This document shows positions 54,933 to 64,000 of a stretch of 64,000 bases of DNA, piece by piece. Where the stretch lies: positions 496,001 to 560,000 of the forward strand of contig CAJZBQ010000010.1 of the NCBI GenBank assembly GCA_914767885.1, given 5' to 3'. The notes under the pieces are model-generated. The model was not told the origin of the DNA, ran no database searches, and worked only from the letters and a program-made list of their open reading frames with translations. Positions within the stretch are counted from its first letter, which is position 1, and every line of letters begins with the position of its first letter. Source of the stretch: Blepharisma stoltei. Its lineage: Eukaryota > Ciliophora > Heterotrichea > Heterotrichida > Blepharismidae. The position numbers were made by a program, and so were the translations under genes.

Positions 54933-56135
54933 ATGGCATCAAGCAATATTACTTTAGTAACAGGAAATTTGTTTAATGCATCAGAAACTTACTCGCTAGC
55001 TCACTGCGTCTCAAAAGATTTAGAAATGAGCAAAGGGATTGCATTAGAATTTAGAAATCGCTTTGGAAAAATTGATGATCTCCAATCTCAATCCCCTGAA
55101 ATCGGGAAAACTCTTGTTTTACATATAGGGAATGGTAGATTTGCTTTTTATTTGATCACTAAGGATAAATATTTTCAAAAGCCGACTTATTCAAATTTGC
55201 AGAGGTCACTTGTAGATCTTCGGAATAAATGCCTAGATATGAGCATAAATAAACTAGCCATGCCAAAAATTGGGTGTGGCCTGGATAAGTTGAAATGAGA
55301 TAAAGTATACCAGACAATTAATCAAGTATTTTGCGAGACAAATATTGAAATCTTGATTTACTCTTTTAAAGATATAAATTCCTTAAATAATATGGGGGAA
55401 AAGTCTAAGCTACCTGTAACAAAACTCCAACTCGCCAAAATATTTTCCCTCGGGGCTGCTTTCTTTGGTGAGGCTTCTAAAGCTTTAAAAAACAAGCCAA
55501 CAAAAAAAATATCAATCAAAGAAGATAAACCTGCAAGAGAAAAATCAGAAAGCCCATCCAAGCCAAAGCAAAAAAAGCCAAAAATAGACTTATCCCCAAC
55601 CCCAGGCACAGGCTTATGGGCATATATGGAAGAGAGGCTAAAAATATTAAAAAGAGAGCCATTGCACATAGGAACTCAAGAAAGTGTGCTTAAAAAGATT
55701 ATTGTAAATGAGTGAAGGGGTATGGATAAAATTGACAAAGATCGCTGGAATGAAAATGGTCTAAATGAACTGCAAAAAAGAAACAAAGAGGCCAGCAAGA
55801 CCCCAGTCACAAGCCCAGCAAAAGAGCAAGGATTATCGGCACCATCAAAGCCAGAAGAAGTAAAGCAGCAAACACCATTGAAAACTCCTTCGAAAGAAGA
55901 AAAAAAGAGCCACCACAAAGATGAACATCGCTCAGAGCATAAAAGCAAGAAGAAAAGCGAAAAGAAGAGATCAAGGTCAAGGTCAAGATCAAGCTCAAGC
56001 TCAGAATCTGAAGAAGAGAGATCACATAAGAAAAAACACAGGCGTAAGAAATATATAGATAAGCGTAGATCAGACTCAGAAAGCGAAAGCAGTGGTAACG
56101 AGAAATCAAAGAAAAAACATAAGAGGTCTAAGTAA
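54933..56135 (+). CDS. TARG1/OARD1-type macrodomain protein with HMG-box-like segment and RS tail
   Basis: 400 residues. Residues 1-150 are a TARG1-like macrodomain: ITLVTGNLFNASETYSLAHC, GIALEFRNRFG, YLITKDKYFQKPTYSNLQRS (Lys in the TARG1 catalytic place) and GCGLDKLKW (catalytic Asp; Trp from TGA). TARG1 removes ADP-ribose from glutamate and terminal poly-ADP-ribose. Then a basic linker, an HMG-box-like helix set around GTGLWAYMEERLKILKREPL and VNEWRGMDKIDKDRWNENG, and a C-terminal Ser/Arg and Lys-rich tail. The combination suggests a chromatin-bound ADP-ribose hydrolase. No IES. Confidence 0.88.
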
Positions 56136-56341
56136 TTTAGCCATAATTCTAGCAATGGGGATATTTAGGATTTTAATAATTTTTTAAATAAGCGCATCAT
56201 CAATCTGCATAAGCAAATTCTAATGCCAGAAAATTACATTAGGATTTTAATAATTAGCATTTATTTGTTGAAATCTATATAGAAGCATTCTCAGAATTTA
56301 AATTATAACTTAAACCTAACGTTTATAAGTTATTATTTGAA

Positions 56342-57745
56342 ATGAATAATCCATTATTTTGCAAAAACCTAGCTCAAGCTTTTCAATTTATACCTAGAAA
56401 AAGAATTATTTCAGCCAAATCTCCTCGAGATTCCGGAGAATCTAATGCAGATCCTTTACTCCCCCCCTCCGTGAGTGAGCAAAACCATTAGAAAAATCGC
56501 TATTTTTTGCCCAAAAACCCACCCTCCTGAGCGAACATTGATATATAAGTGATATAGAGGTTTCCTCTATATAGCGCTGAAAGCGCAGACATTTTCCCAG
56601 GAGCTTTCCAAGTTCGTCGGACCAAATCGCTTTTTGGTCCGACCAAGGCATTGATTTGGTGCAACTAACCGATAAATTCCGATCAGAATTTATCGGCCTT
56701 ACAGCGCCAAACATAGGAAACTTCTATAACTAGTATCATGAAATCTCGAGCTAATTCTGTTTAATTTAAACAAACTGCGTTTTTAAAACATAAAATTTTA
56801 CAAATTAAATTAATATTTGCCTTCCAATTTTCAAGAAGTGGGATTTTTTTAAAATTTCGAAAAAAAAAAATTTCTATAAAATTTATATATAAACTTTTTT
56901 GTTCAATCATGGAGGGGGGGTTAGCAATCCATAACAGCTCTTTGTTTCAGTTCATCAAACCAAATGCTCGTTTATCTCCCAAGCAAATAATTCACCAAAA
57001 TAGAGAAAGAATAGAAGATGTATTATTGAGAAAAGGAAAGGAATCCAAAGAAAAAAAAGAAATAGAGAAAACCAAATGGATTGCTGAAAGAATGTCGCAT
57101 TTTACTTATTCCCCAAAAATTAACAAGCAGTCAAAGAAATTGATAGAAAAAAAAGACCAAATAGCCTTTTGCAGCACAGAACTAGCTAGCTCAGCAAGAA
57201 GAAGGTCGAACTCTTTATCTGTGATTTCAAATTCTGTTAGTACAAATATTAATAAAAATGAAAGAGCCGCTAAAGGGCACCATATTGCAAGCAATTCATG
57301 CTCTAATTTCGATGATTCAATAAAAGCAAAGAAAATAATTCCTCAGTCAGCCAAAGAAAATCCTTGCCATTCTAGGGCGAAAAATAAAAGTCAACCAATA
57401 TGCTTGATGATACCTTCTAAAAATGACCCAAATTACCCTCATGATGATGGCTTCGATCAATCAAGTAATTGGCATGCAAGTGATTTAGTAGAAAAAGATA
57501 AGGAAAACTGCTCAAAACATAGTGTTAATAAAAAACTGAGGAATTGCAAAAAAGTTATAAAATCCCAACCAAATAGCTGCAATAACAGTAAAGTTTTAAA
57601 AAATTCATTTTTGACAGAAGCTTCTATTGATTCTGCCCATGCAAAAGATATTGCTCGAAACTGCTCTATAGAAATTAAAACAGCCAGAATATATAAAAAA
57701 ATAATCGAAGACCGTAAAAAGATGTGCAGTCTAATAAATAATTAA
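56342..57745 (+). CDS. Unknown Ser/Lys/Asn-rich protein
   Basis: 312 residues after removing IES 56459-56923 (939 nt). MNNPLFCKNLAQAFQFIPRK, then DPLAIHNSSLFQFIKPNARL and a basic helix (NRERIEDVLLRKGKESKEKK, KWIAERMSHFTYSPKINKQS). The rest is low-complexity. The N-terminal block with FxYSPKI resembles microtubule-associated ciliate proteins in composition only. No domain assigned. Confidence 0.65.
56459..56923. mobile_element. Type A IES with nested MITE
   Basis: 465 bp between TA 56457-56458 and TA 56922-56923. Two motifs at the left, a half hairpin at the right. The nested MITE splits the core at AAGTGATA/ACTAGTATC; other copies read AAGTGATAATTAGTAT uninterrupted. Removal joins SNADPL to AIHNSSLF. 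Confidence 0.88.
56555..56728. mobile_element. Nested ATAG-type MITE
   Basis: Inverted ends TATAGAGGTTTCC / TATAGAAGTTTCC, then AGCGCTG/GGCGCTG, and internal GGTCCGACCAA arms. Same family as 15833-15987. TA target duplication is shown by comparison with uninterrupted type A copies. Confidence 0.85.
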
Positions 57746-57755
57746 TGTAAATCTC

Positions 57756-58805
57756 TTAAAGAACTGCTCCGGGGCGCCTTCCTCTTACATTATGGCATTG
57801 GCATTCTTGCTCAGGCTTCATGCATGCTGTACAATAGCTTTGCCCGCACCTACATTTGTAATTTTGATTTAAATTTTCCACCTTGTTCATGGCATTACAA
57901 TTTTTGCATTTCAAACTTACATATGCTGGCGGGGCATTAATAGCTGGCTTATTCCCTGGATCAGTCCTTATACAAGCGCAAACATCAAGCAATCTTTTGC
58001 AGACTCCACAAATTTTTTTCCTGCAGGATGGACATATAAATTCTTCTTGATTTTGGGGTTTTTCGAACTTTTCTTTACATTGGCCATTTGGACAAGTCAT
58101 TAACTCTCCTTCTATTAATTTCATTACACCGTTTTCTTCGTATTTCTCTAAGTCTTCTCTTGATAAAAGCATAGTCAAATCATTCATGCTGATATCTTTT
58201 TTACAGCTGCTGTTTGGACATTTAATCTCAGTTATTCCATTTAATACTTGCATGTGAAAGTAATCTTCAATACAGGCTTTATGAAACATATGTGGACAGT
58301 TTTCCAAAACGGAGCATTCGTTGTATGACATATCATTTGTGCATAAAGAGCACTCCAAAGCAGATTGATTTCTTATTAAATCAGTTTCAGGAACTGAATC
58401 AAGTGCTCTCATCATATCAAGAAGATCCAAAGCTTCTTTTTCTACACTTTTGTATTGAGCTTCAGCTTGTTCTTGTACGCTTCTCTTGGTTTCTTGATTT
58501 TTTCTTTTAGGGAAAGGAATATCTGACGTAAGAAAGCTGTTAAAGATTTTCATTGCGGTTTCGACTTCTCCAATATATAAATTTTCTTCTATTCTCTCGC
58601 GCAAATCTAAAGAGATTTCGTGCGTTTCTGATTTTTGGTAAAGGATTCTAAGAAAATTGAAAATTTCAGATAGAGAAAGGCTAGCTTTATTGTGAACTAT
58701 CCCCGCAAGGTAAATTGCTTGTGGAGGTAGCCCTTTGGAAAATCCTATAACAGCTTTAAGGTCATTTCGGCAGTCACCAGTAAGCATTGGGTTATAAAAA
58801 TCCAA
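57756..58805 (-). CDS. RBR (RING-IBR) E3 ubiquitin ligase
   Basis: 349 residues. N-terminal helical region of about 150, then RING1 CSLCTNDMSYNE...CPHMFHKACIEDYF...CPNSSC, an IBR (CPNGQCKEKF...CPSCRKKICGVC), and a C-terminal Cys-rich block (LKCKNCNAMNKVENLNQNYK, CRCGQSYCTACM) in RING2 position. RBR ligases form a thioester on a RING2 Cys before transfer; candidates are in CGQSYCTAC. Uninterrupted. Confidence 0.88.
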   Translation of the reverse strand: MDFYNPMLTGDCRNDLKAVIGFSKGLPPQAIYLAGIVHNKASLSLSEIFNFLRILYQKSETHEISLDLRERIEENLYIGEVETAMKIFNSFLTSDIPFPKRKNQETKRSVQEQAEAQYKSVEKEALDLLDMMRALDSVPETDLIRNQSALECSLCTNDMSYNECSVLENCPHMFHKACIEDYFHMQVLNGITEIKCPNSSCKKDISMNDLTMLLSREDLEKYEENGVMKLIEGELMTCPNGQCKEKFEKPQNQEEFICPSCRKKICGVCKRLLDVCACIRTDPGNKPAINAPPAYVSLKCKNCNAMNKVENLNQNYKCRCGQSYCTACMKPEQECQCHNVRGRRPGAVL

Positions 58806-58837
58806 TATTAATAAAATAAAAATGACTAGCTTTTCTA

Positions 58838-59065
58838 ACTCCCCTACCGTTAATAAGCAAGCTATTGTATATTAAAGAGGATTTTTGCAAAATATTTTCA
58901 AATAGTGAATTTTTATATGAATAAATAGAATTTTGCTTATTATTGGGCAAATTTTGGGCATTTAACCAATAATAAGCAAATTTCAGTCTATTATATAAAA
59001 TTTACAATTTGAAAATTTGTGCAAAATCCCCTTGAATAACAAGAATTTGCTTATTACTGTGAGTA
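58838..59065. mobile_element. 228-bp full palindrome element, intergenic
   Basis: It lies between TA 58836-58837 and TA 59064-59065, with TAACTCCCC / GTGAGTAA ends. Each half carries GTTAATAAGCAA-like, GGATTTTTGCAAAA and TTTTGCTTATTATTGG segments. The halves are mirror copies about a GGGCAAATTTTGGGC centre. Confidence 0.82.
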
Positions 59066-59134
59066 AACACATAAAGAAACTTAATATATTTAGAAAGGAT
59101 TTACAATTATATGTATTTTTAAGCGTCTGCCTAT

Positions 59135-62100
59135 TTAACCTTCAGCCTCTTTCCAATCTTCAAGCTTCTGCTTCATAGTAGCTATATTATTTTCTAATCC
59201 TTCAAGCACAAAATCAATACTAGGCTGAACCAGCAAATTCAAGCACTTCCAAACAGGCACCACAACATAATTCAAAAAGCCGATTTCATTTGAATAATAA
59301 ACTTGAGGCCTATCCAAATCTTTCATAAAAACACTTAAAGGCAGGCCATTTCTTTCTTCATCAGCATATTGGTCCGAAAATTCTTGACAAACCAGCATTG
59401 ATCACATTTCATAAATCCTAAATGGCTTGGTCGGGTGAGCTAAATCAGCACAATGCAAAATTAATTGCCCTAATTTTTCTTTATCTTTCGCCACTTTTCC
59501 TATAGGATTTATTAATAAATCATTAAATCTCGCAGTCATATTTGAAATCATAGAAATGTGTTTTGACATATCAGTTCCTAATATTGCCATAATTATCATT
59601 TTTCTAATATTCATATAATTTTCTCTTGATACTGCTTTTAGTATATTATTTTTGTCATCTTGAAGCGTTTGGAATGCAACAGCTGCATGATGCTGTTCTA
59701 ATACACTTTTATCATGATATAATATAGAAAACTCTGATCTGGAATTTACTTCATACATATTCGTTCTTCCTGTGTGGTCTAAATCATGGCAAATTCCTGC
59801 AACTAGTAGAGCGAGGATGTCGTTTACTTCAAAATAGCCTCCTGCAGGGGTTATAGAAAGCAGCATATAACTGGCATGCATGACATTAAAACAATGATAA
59901 AAATTATGAAAAGGGTTTTTCCTTTGCTCGCATATATTTTTGAGACTAGAAATGAAGCTAAATAGAGTGTTTTCTTCAATCTTAAAGGTAGCTATTAAAC
60001 TGAAATCATGAAACATCGTATAAATCCAGTTAAACTCGTTATCTACTTGAAAAGCGTTCAGATTCCAATTGCGCAGGACTTCTAAAGGTACTATTTTGTC
60101 TTGTGTAGGCATTGTAAACGTAAATTCATGCAGTGGGGAACTGTCTTTTTCAAACTGATCAGCTGTGGTCATATTCAGAATCGATCGCAGTTTATCATTT
60201 AAATTTGGAGCCTTTGGCTTGGTAAGTCCACCTGCTTTTAGTCTTCCTATGATTTCTTGGATTTGTTCACTGATATGCTCATTCCCTACATTTGAAGATA
60301 TAAAATTCAGCTCACTGATGCAAACTTGAAGCTGAGTTTCAGTATTAAACGGAACAGCCATAGACCTTAAATGGTTTTGAACTTCTTTGAACTCAGACTG
60401 AAGCGCTTCTAAAGCACTTGCATCTTCTAATATCACAACAACTCCAGTCAAATAGTCTGTGTTAGAGCTTTGTAGCTGCATAATTCTATAATTAAAAGTT
60501 TTATTTGCGTTTTTCCCATCAATTTCTGTTTGGAACGACGAAATTTTTCTGCCTGCTTTTTTTATTTTTTGTGATGTTTTTCTTATTTTTTGCTCAGGAT
60601 TATGCATGACAGTCCCAATATCCTCTATCAGCTGCCTATTTCCATGCAGCCAAGCAAAGTATGATAATTTAGCAACTTCTCCTTCAGAAACACCAAATAT
60701 CGGCTCAATTGGCTTATTAGTATAATAAAGCTTCTCTTCATTATTGATTACTAATATATAATCAGCTATAGAATTTGATATTTCTAATAAAGTCGATTTT
60801 TCTTCAATTATTTTCCTTATAAGTTCCCCATTCTGTATAAAAGCGATCATAATTTCTGCAAAATCTTCTAATGCAGGGATTTCTTTTTCTGTAAAAAAGC
60901 CATTTCGCTTGTTTATCAGCTGAAGAACCCCAATGACTTTACCATATGAGTCAACCAATGGCATACACATCATATTAGAAGTTTTATACCCTGATAGCTT
61001 GTCAATTTTAGGGTCGAACCGTTTATCAGAATACACAGACTCAATTATTTCGGTCTTTCGATTCAAAGCTACAAATCCAGCTATTCCTTGGCCGATTTCG
61101 AGTGAGTGTCCTTCAGGGGCTTCATGTTCTAGTCCTTGAGGCCTTATTGTTAATTTAGATCCTTTAAGTGAATAAATTACTGATAGCTCGCAGTCAAATA
61201 AATGCTGAGCAGCTGTCCTAATAGTAATCAAAGTTGAGTTATTTTTATAGTTAGCTGCAGCTTGGCAAATAGTTTGTGTTAGCTGCTTTAAAGATTCGCT
61301 TGAAGGTGTTGGGTTGTCTTTTATAGGATTTGCTAATGATTTTACAAACTCTAATAAAAATTGTTCATCTTGTGAGGTAAAATCTATATATGATCTTAAT
61401 GTTGCATCTTTTTTATTGATAACTCTAAGCATTGCTATACATTCTGCGTTAAAAAATATTGGGACATAAATAATTGAATAAGAATTCGAATTTGGCTGTG
61501 AAGTCACTGTAATCCCATCTTTGAAGATTTTATTATAAAAAGAAATTTCTTGATCTGCATATTGAGTTGCAACAAAAATCTGCTCTTTCGAAAACTCATA
61601 ATATCCATCATAGTCTTTATAAATAATCGTACATTTCTCTGCATTAGTTACTGCATTAATCACATCAAAGGCTGTTTGCAATAGATTTTCAAATTTTTCT
61701 TGTGTGACAACCTTAAAAGCTACTTCCTTACAAAACGCCAATTTTTGAAAAGTGCTGTTAGATACTGAATAAATTTGCTTATATCACTGCTTAAACATAG
61801 TCATTTTCCTATAGTCTTCAACAACGCTTTTTCAGTTATTAGAATCTTTGTCAGTGCACAGAGAAATTTCTCATAAAATAAAAGCTAATGATTTTATGCT
61901 TGATATTTCCTCTTCTGATAATTCATGGTCGAAATTGACAAAAATGATGACTCCTAGAATATTCCCAGAAATATGCATGACTGGGACAAGTAAAATTGAG
62001 TCTACTGGGGAAGTGCTGTGAAAAGCATCAATATCAAGAGAAAAATCAAGGTTTAAAAAAGCTTTGGAAGGGATGTAAATTGTGTTGCGATCGTCTATGC

Positions 62101-64000
62101 ATTTTTTAACGAGCCCTTTTGGGGGTAAAGGGAATTTTCTGTAAAAATCTATATCTATTTATGTAGACTTAATATTTATAAATTTATTTTCTATGAGGAA
62201 TAGGCGCATCATTTAATCTGTCCTAATGAGAATAATATTTGATTTCTAAAATTATCATACAAATAAAGTGATGATTTTTTACAATTAACAATTTTTGAAA
62301 GACTCTCTGTAAAATCTTTAAGAGGCTCTTCTGAATATTGTATTGAAAAAAGGCTGCTTTTTAATCCTTCTAGTTTCTCAAATGGCATGCTAATAACTGT
62401 TGTGATGTTTTTGACAAATCGTTCTTTTTTACTATTTTTTGATCTAAGCTCTATCATATCAAAAGATTCCAATCTTCCTCTAGATAGTGGAATTGATCCT
62501 GAGCGATGAAAATTTCCTCTGATTTTTAATTTTGATTCCTCAAAAAAGGTAGGAGGACTTTTCATTAAAATATCAGCAGATTTTGGCTCACTCCCCCCGT
62601 TTAATTTGGAACAAAAAATAACTTTCCAATTTAAAGGGTTTATTTTTTAAAAAACAAATTATATTAAATTTTCCCTATATAAAAAAATTAAAATTGAATG
62701 CAATACTTTAGATTTTATCTATTTTTATGAAGAATTAATTAAAAATTAAATTGCTTCAGTGTGAAAACTGTTTAGATATTATTCTACTTGAACTTTTCCC
62801 ACTAATTAAATCAAAAAAACTTATAAAAGTAAGTATTTTCGCTTATAAAATTTTTGTATTGAAAAAATTTGATGCAATTGAAAGGACCCAAAATTGAAAA
62901 TTTACCTATATTTTGTACAAATTTTAAAAGGGGGAGATTCAGTAACTATATATGGTCAATCAGGCAGGAATTGCATAAATAAAGAATCAAAAATCCTACC
63001 TAACCCCATAGTGAATTTTTCAAGCATCCAAATCTCATCTTTAGAAAACGGAGGAGACTCCCTTGTAATAAGAATCACTCCTGTAACTGGATCTTTTAAT
63101 TTTTCTCCCAGAATTGCAGTGCATAATACATCTTTGTCTTTATAAATATCAATATCTCCTAAATCATCAAATTCTTCATTAGGAAGATGCACAGTGCTTC
63201 TCAAATCATATGCATTTCATAATAAAGTTTCTTGAGACCTCGGCACCACAGTGATATCAGAAAACTCCGAAGTGGTTCACAGGCTTTTTTCATGCTGATC
63301 TGCAATATAAACACTACATGAATCCACTTGTATTATTTTGCAGATTTTTCGCTTAATTTCTCTGATCATTTCTCCGTAATCAAATAACTTTCCAGACTTT
63401 TTTAAGGTATAGTGATAGAAGCTGTTAATAATTCCTTTAACTTCTTCAGATGTTATTGAGTTTTCAATGAATTTAGTCTTATCGACGAAGTTTTGTATAG
63501 AAATATTGCCAAGCATCTTGCAGATTTCTTCACCAAGCAACTCGTCTATTTTTTTGAATTCTTGGATTTCTCTGAAGAAAAATAAGGCACCAATTTTTTC
63601 ATTTTGAGGAGATTTTATTGGACAAATTAAGCAGTTTTTATATAAGGAGGAAACTGTTTTGGAACATAGAGGCTCACTTTGTAAATCACGGATGTTTATG
63701 ATTTCATTATAAGAGATCACTCGATATTCAGAGAATTTTTCGACTGCTTCTAAATCTAGTTTTTCGCCTGCAGATATAAAAGTATGAAGGCTTCCATGGT
63801 TGTTTAGCAGGAGTACTGTAGATACGCTGTCCATAATATCATTCATAACCTTTATTATGCTGCAATTTACAGTAGGATTTGCTTCTAAAATATATTGGAT
63901 TTCAGTTAATAATCTTTTTCTTCTAGTAATGTGATTCACAGTTTTGAAAAGATCAATTTGGTCTGACAGAAAGCTGGCGCTTTGTGAATAATCGAATTTC
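59135..64000 (-). CDS. Multi-GAF, PAS, cyclic-nucleotide phosphodiesterase; 5' end beyond window
   Basis: The frame is open from the right edge to TAA 59135 after removing IES 62591-62941 and a likely 50-bp IES 62144-62193; several TGA are Trp (59399-59401, EMWSMLVCQEF). At least four, probably five, GAF-like modules occur in series. The clearest is GIAGFVALNRKTEIIESVYS...GVLQLINKRNG. A PAS-like segment follows (NSIADYILVINNEEKLYYTN), then a PDEase_I domain: HNFYHCFNVMHASYML, GICHDLDHTGRTN (the HDxxHxxxxN metal signature), SVLEQHHAA, CADLAHPTKP. It hydrolyses cAMP/cGMP; GAF domains likely bind cyclic nucleotides. Mammalian GAF-PDEs have two GAFs. Confidence 0.9.
62144..62193. mobile_element. 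Probable 50-bp IES
   Basis: TA 62142-62143 to TA 62192-62193. Removal joins KWCAYSS to YRKFPLPPKG within a GAF module and matches the frame difference (2 mod 3). Confidence 0.6.
62591..62941. mobile_element. Type B IES with TCA boundaries
   Basis: 351 bp. TCA 62588-62590 and TCA 62939-62941. Ends CTCCCCCCGTTTAATTTGG and TTTTAAAAGGGGGAGAT. Deletion with one TCA joins WPYIVTE to PKSADILMKSP in frame. Confidence 0.82.

Noticed and set aside
55676-56155. 159-codon minus-strand ORF
   Set aside because: Antisense of the RS/Lys-rich tail of the macrodomain protein.
1-64000. CRISPR array, bacterial operons, attachment sites
   Set aside because: No regularly spaced short repeats; gene content, 15-nt introns and code are eukaryotic.
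1-64000. tRNA or rRNA genes
   Set aside because: No cloverleaf-compatible A/B-box pair or rRNA core sequence noticed; the GC-rich islands are explained by retroposons. A tRNA scan would be decisive.

Overview
This window looks like germline (micronuclear) DNA of a heterotrich ciliate, most likely Blepharisma. Three observations support this. (1) TGA is read as Trp: many genes (IQCH-like, USP40-like, the phosphodiesterase, the KH protein, the macrodomain protein) stay open through in-frame TGA and stop only at TAA or TAG. (2) At least ten introns are exactly 15 nt long (GTNNN...AG). (3) About 20 genes are interrupted by AT-rich inserts full of stop codons. Deleting these inserts between two TA dinucleotides, or in three cases between two TCA/TGA trinucleotides, restores one open frame encoding a recognisable protein. 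Such inserts are internal eliminated sequences (IESs), removed when the somatic nucleus forms. The species is my inference; the reading-frame arithmetic is direct.

Layout. 1-6.3 kb: an allantoinase-like gene running off the left edge (-) and a 900-residue unknown protein cut by three IESs and one retroposon. 6.6-12 kb: serine carboxypeptidase and an NT-C2/coiled-coil protein. 12-16.3 kb: GAF protein, HMCES/SRAP AP-site protein (divergent, starts 13 bp apart), ribosomal eL19. 16.3-18 kb: a gene-free inverted-repeat/tandem-repeat block. 18-24.8 kb: degenerate DDX18/Has1-like helicase, proteasome Rpn8, a K/E-rich protein and an EF-hand-like protein. 25-32 kb: two coiled-coil/disordered proteins, IQCH-like and USP40-like. 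32-42 kb: small basic protein, membrane protein with two PX domains, WDR44-like protein, enolase with a His-Pro tail, PLAC8 protein, KH protein. 42-49.7 kb: acylated EF-hand-like protein, RNF126-like E3, zinc-finger coiled coil, small coiled coil, M20 dipeptidase, HAD-riboflavin kinase, eL29. 49.7-59 kb: AP-2 alpha lacking its ear, NUDE, cyclin, TARG1-type macrodomain protein with an HMG-box-like segment, unknown protein, RBR E3. 59-64 kb: a multi-GAF/PAS cyclic-nucleotide phosphodiesterase running off the right edge.

The genes are ordinary eukaryotic housekeeping, ciliary and signalling genes, close together on both strands with no operon logic. The distinctive biology is the mobile DNA inside them. 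(a) Related MITE-like IESs of about 230-470 bp with G/C-run termini, two tandem terminal motifs at one end and a terminal hairpin at the other. (b) Nearly fully palindromic TA-flanked MITEs, some nested in other IESs. (c) Short IESs of about 50-130 bp. (d) Five GC-richer retroposon-like inserts with 11-15 bp target duplications; in four the duplication itself contains a TA, so TA-to-TA excision would restore the gene exactly. (e) A terminal group whose excision triplet is TCA/TGA rather than TA.
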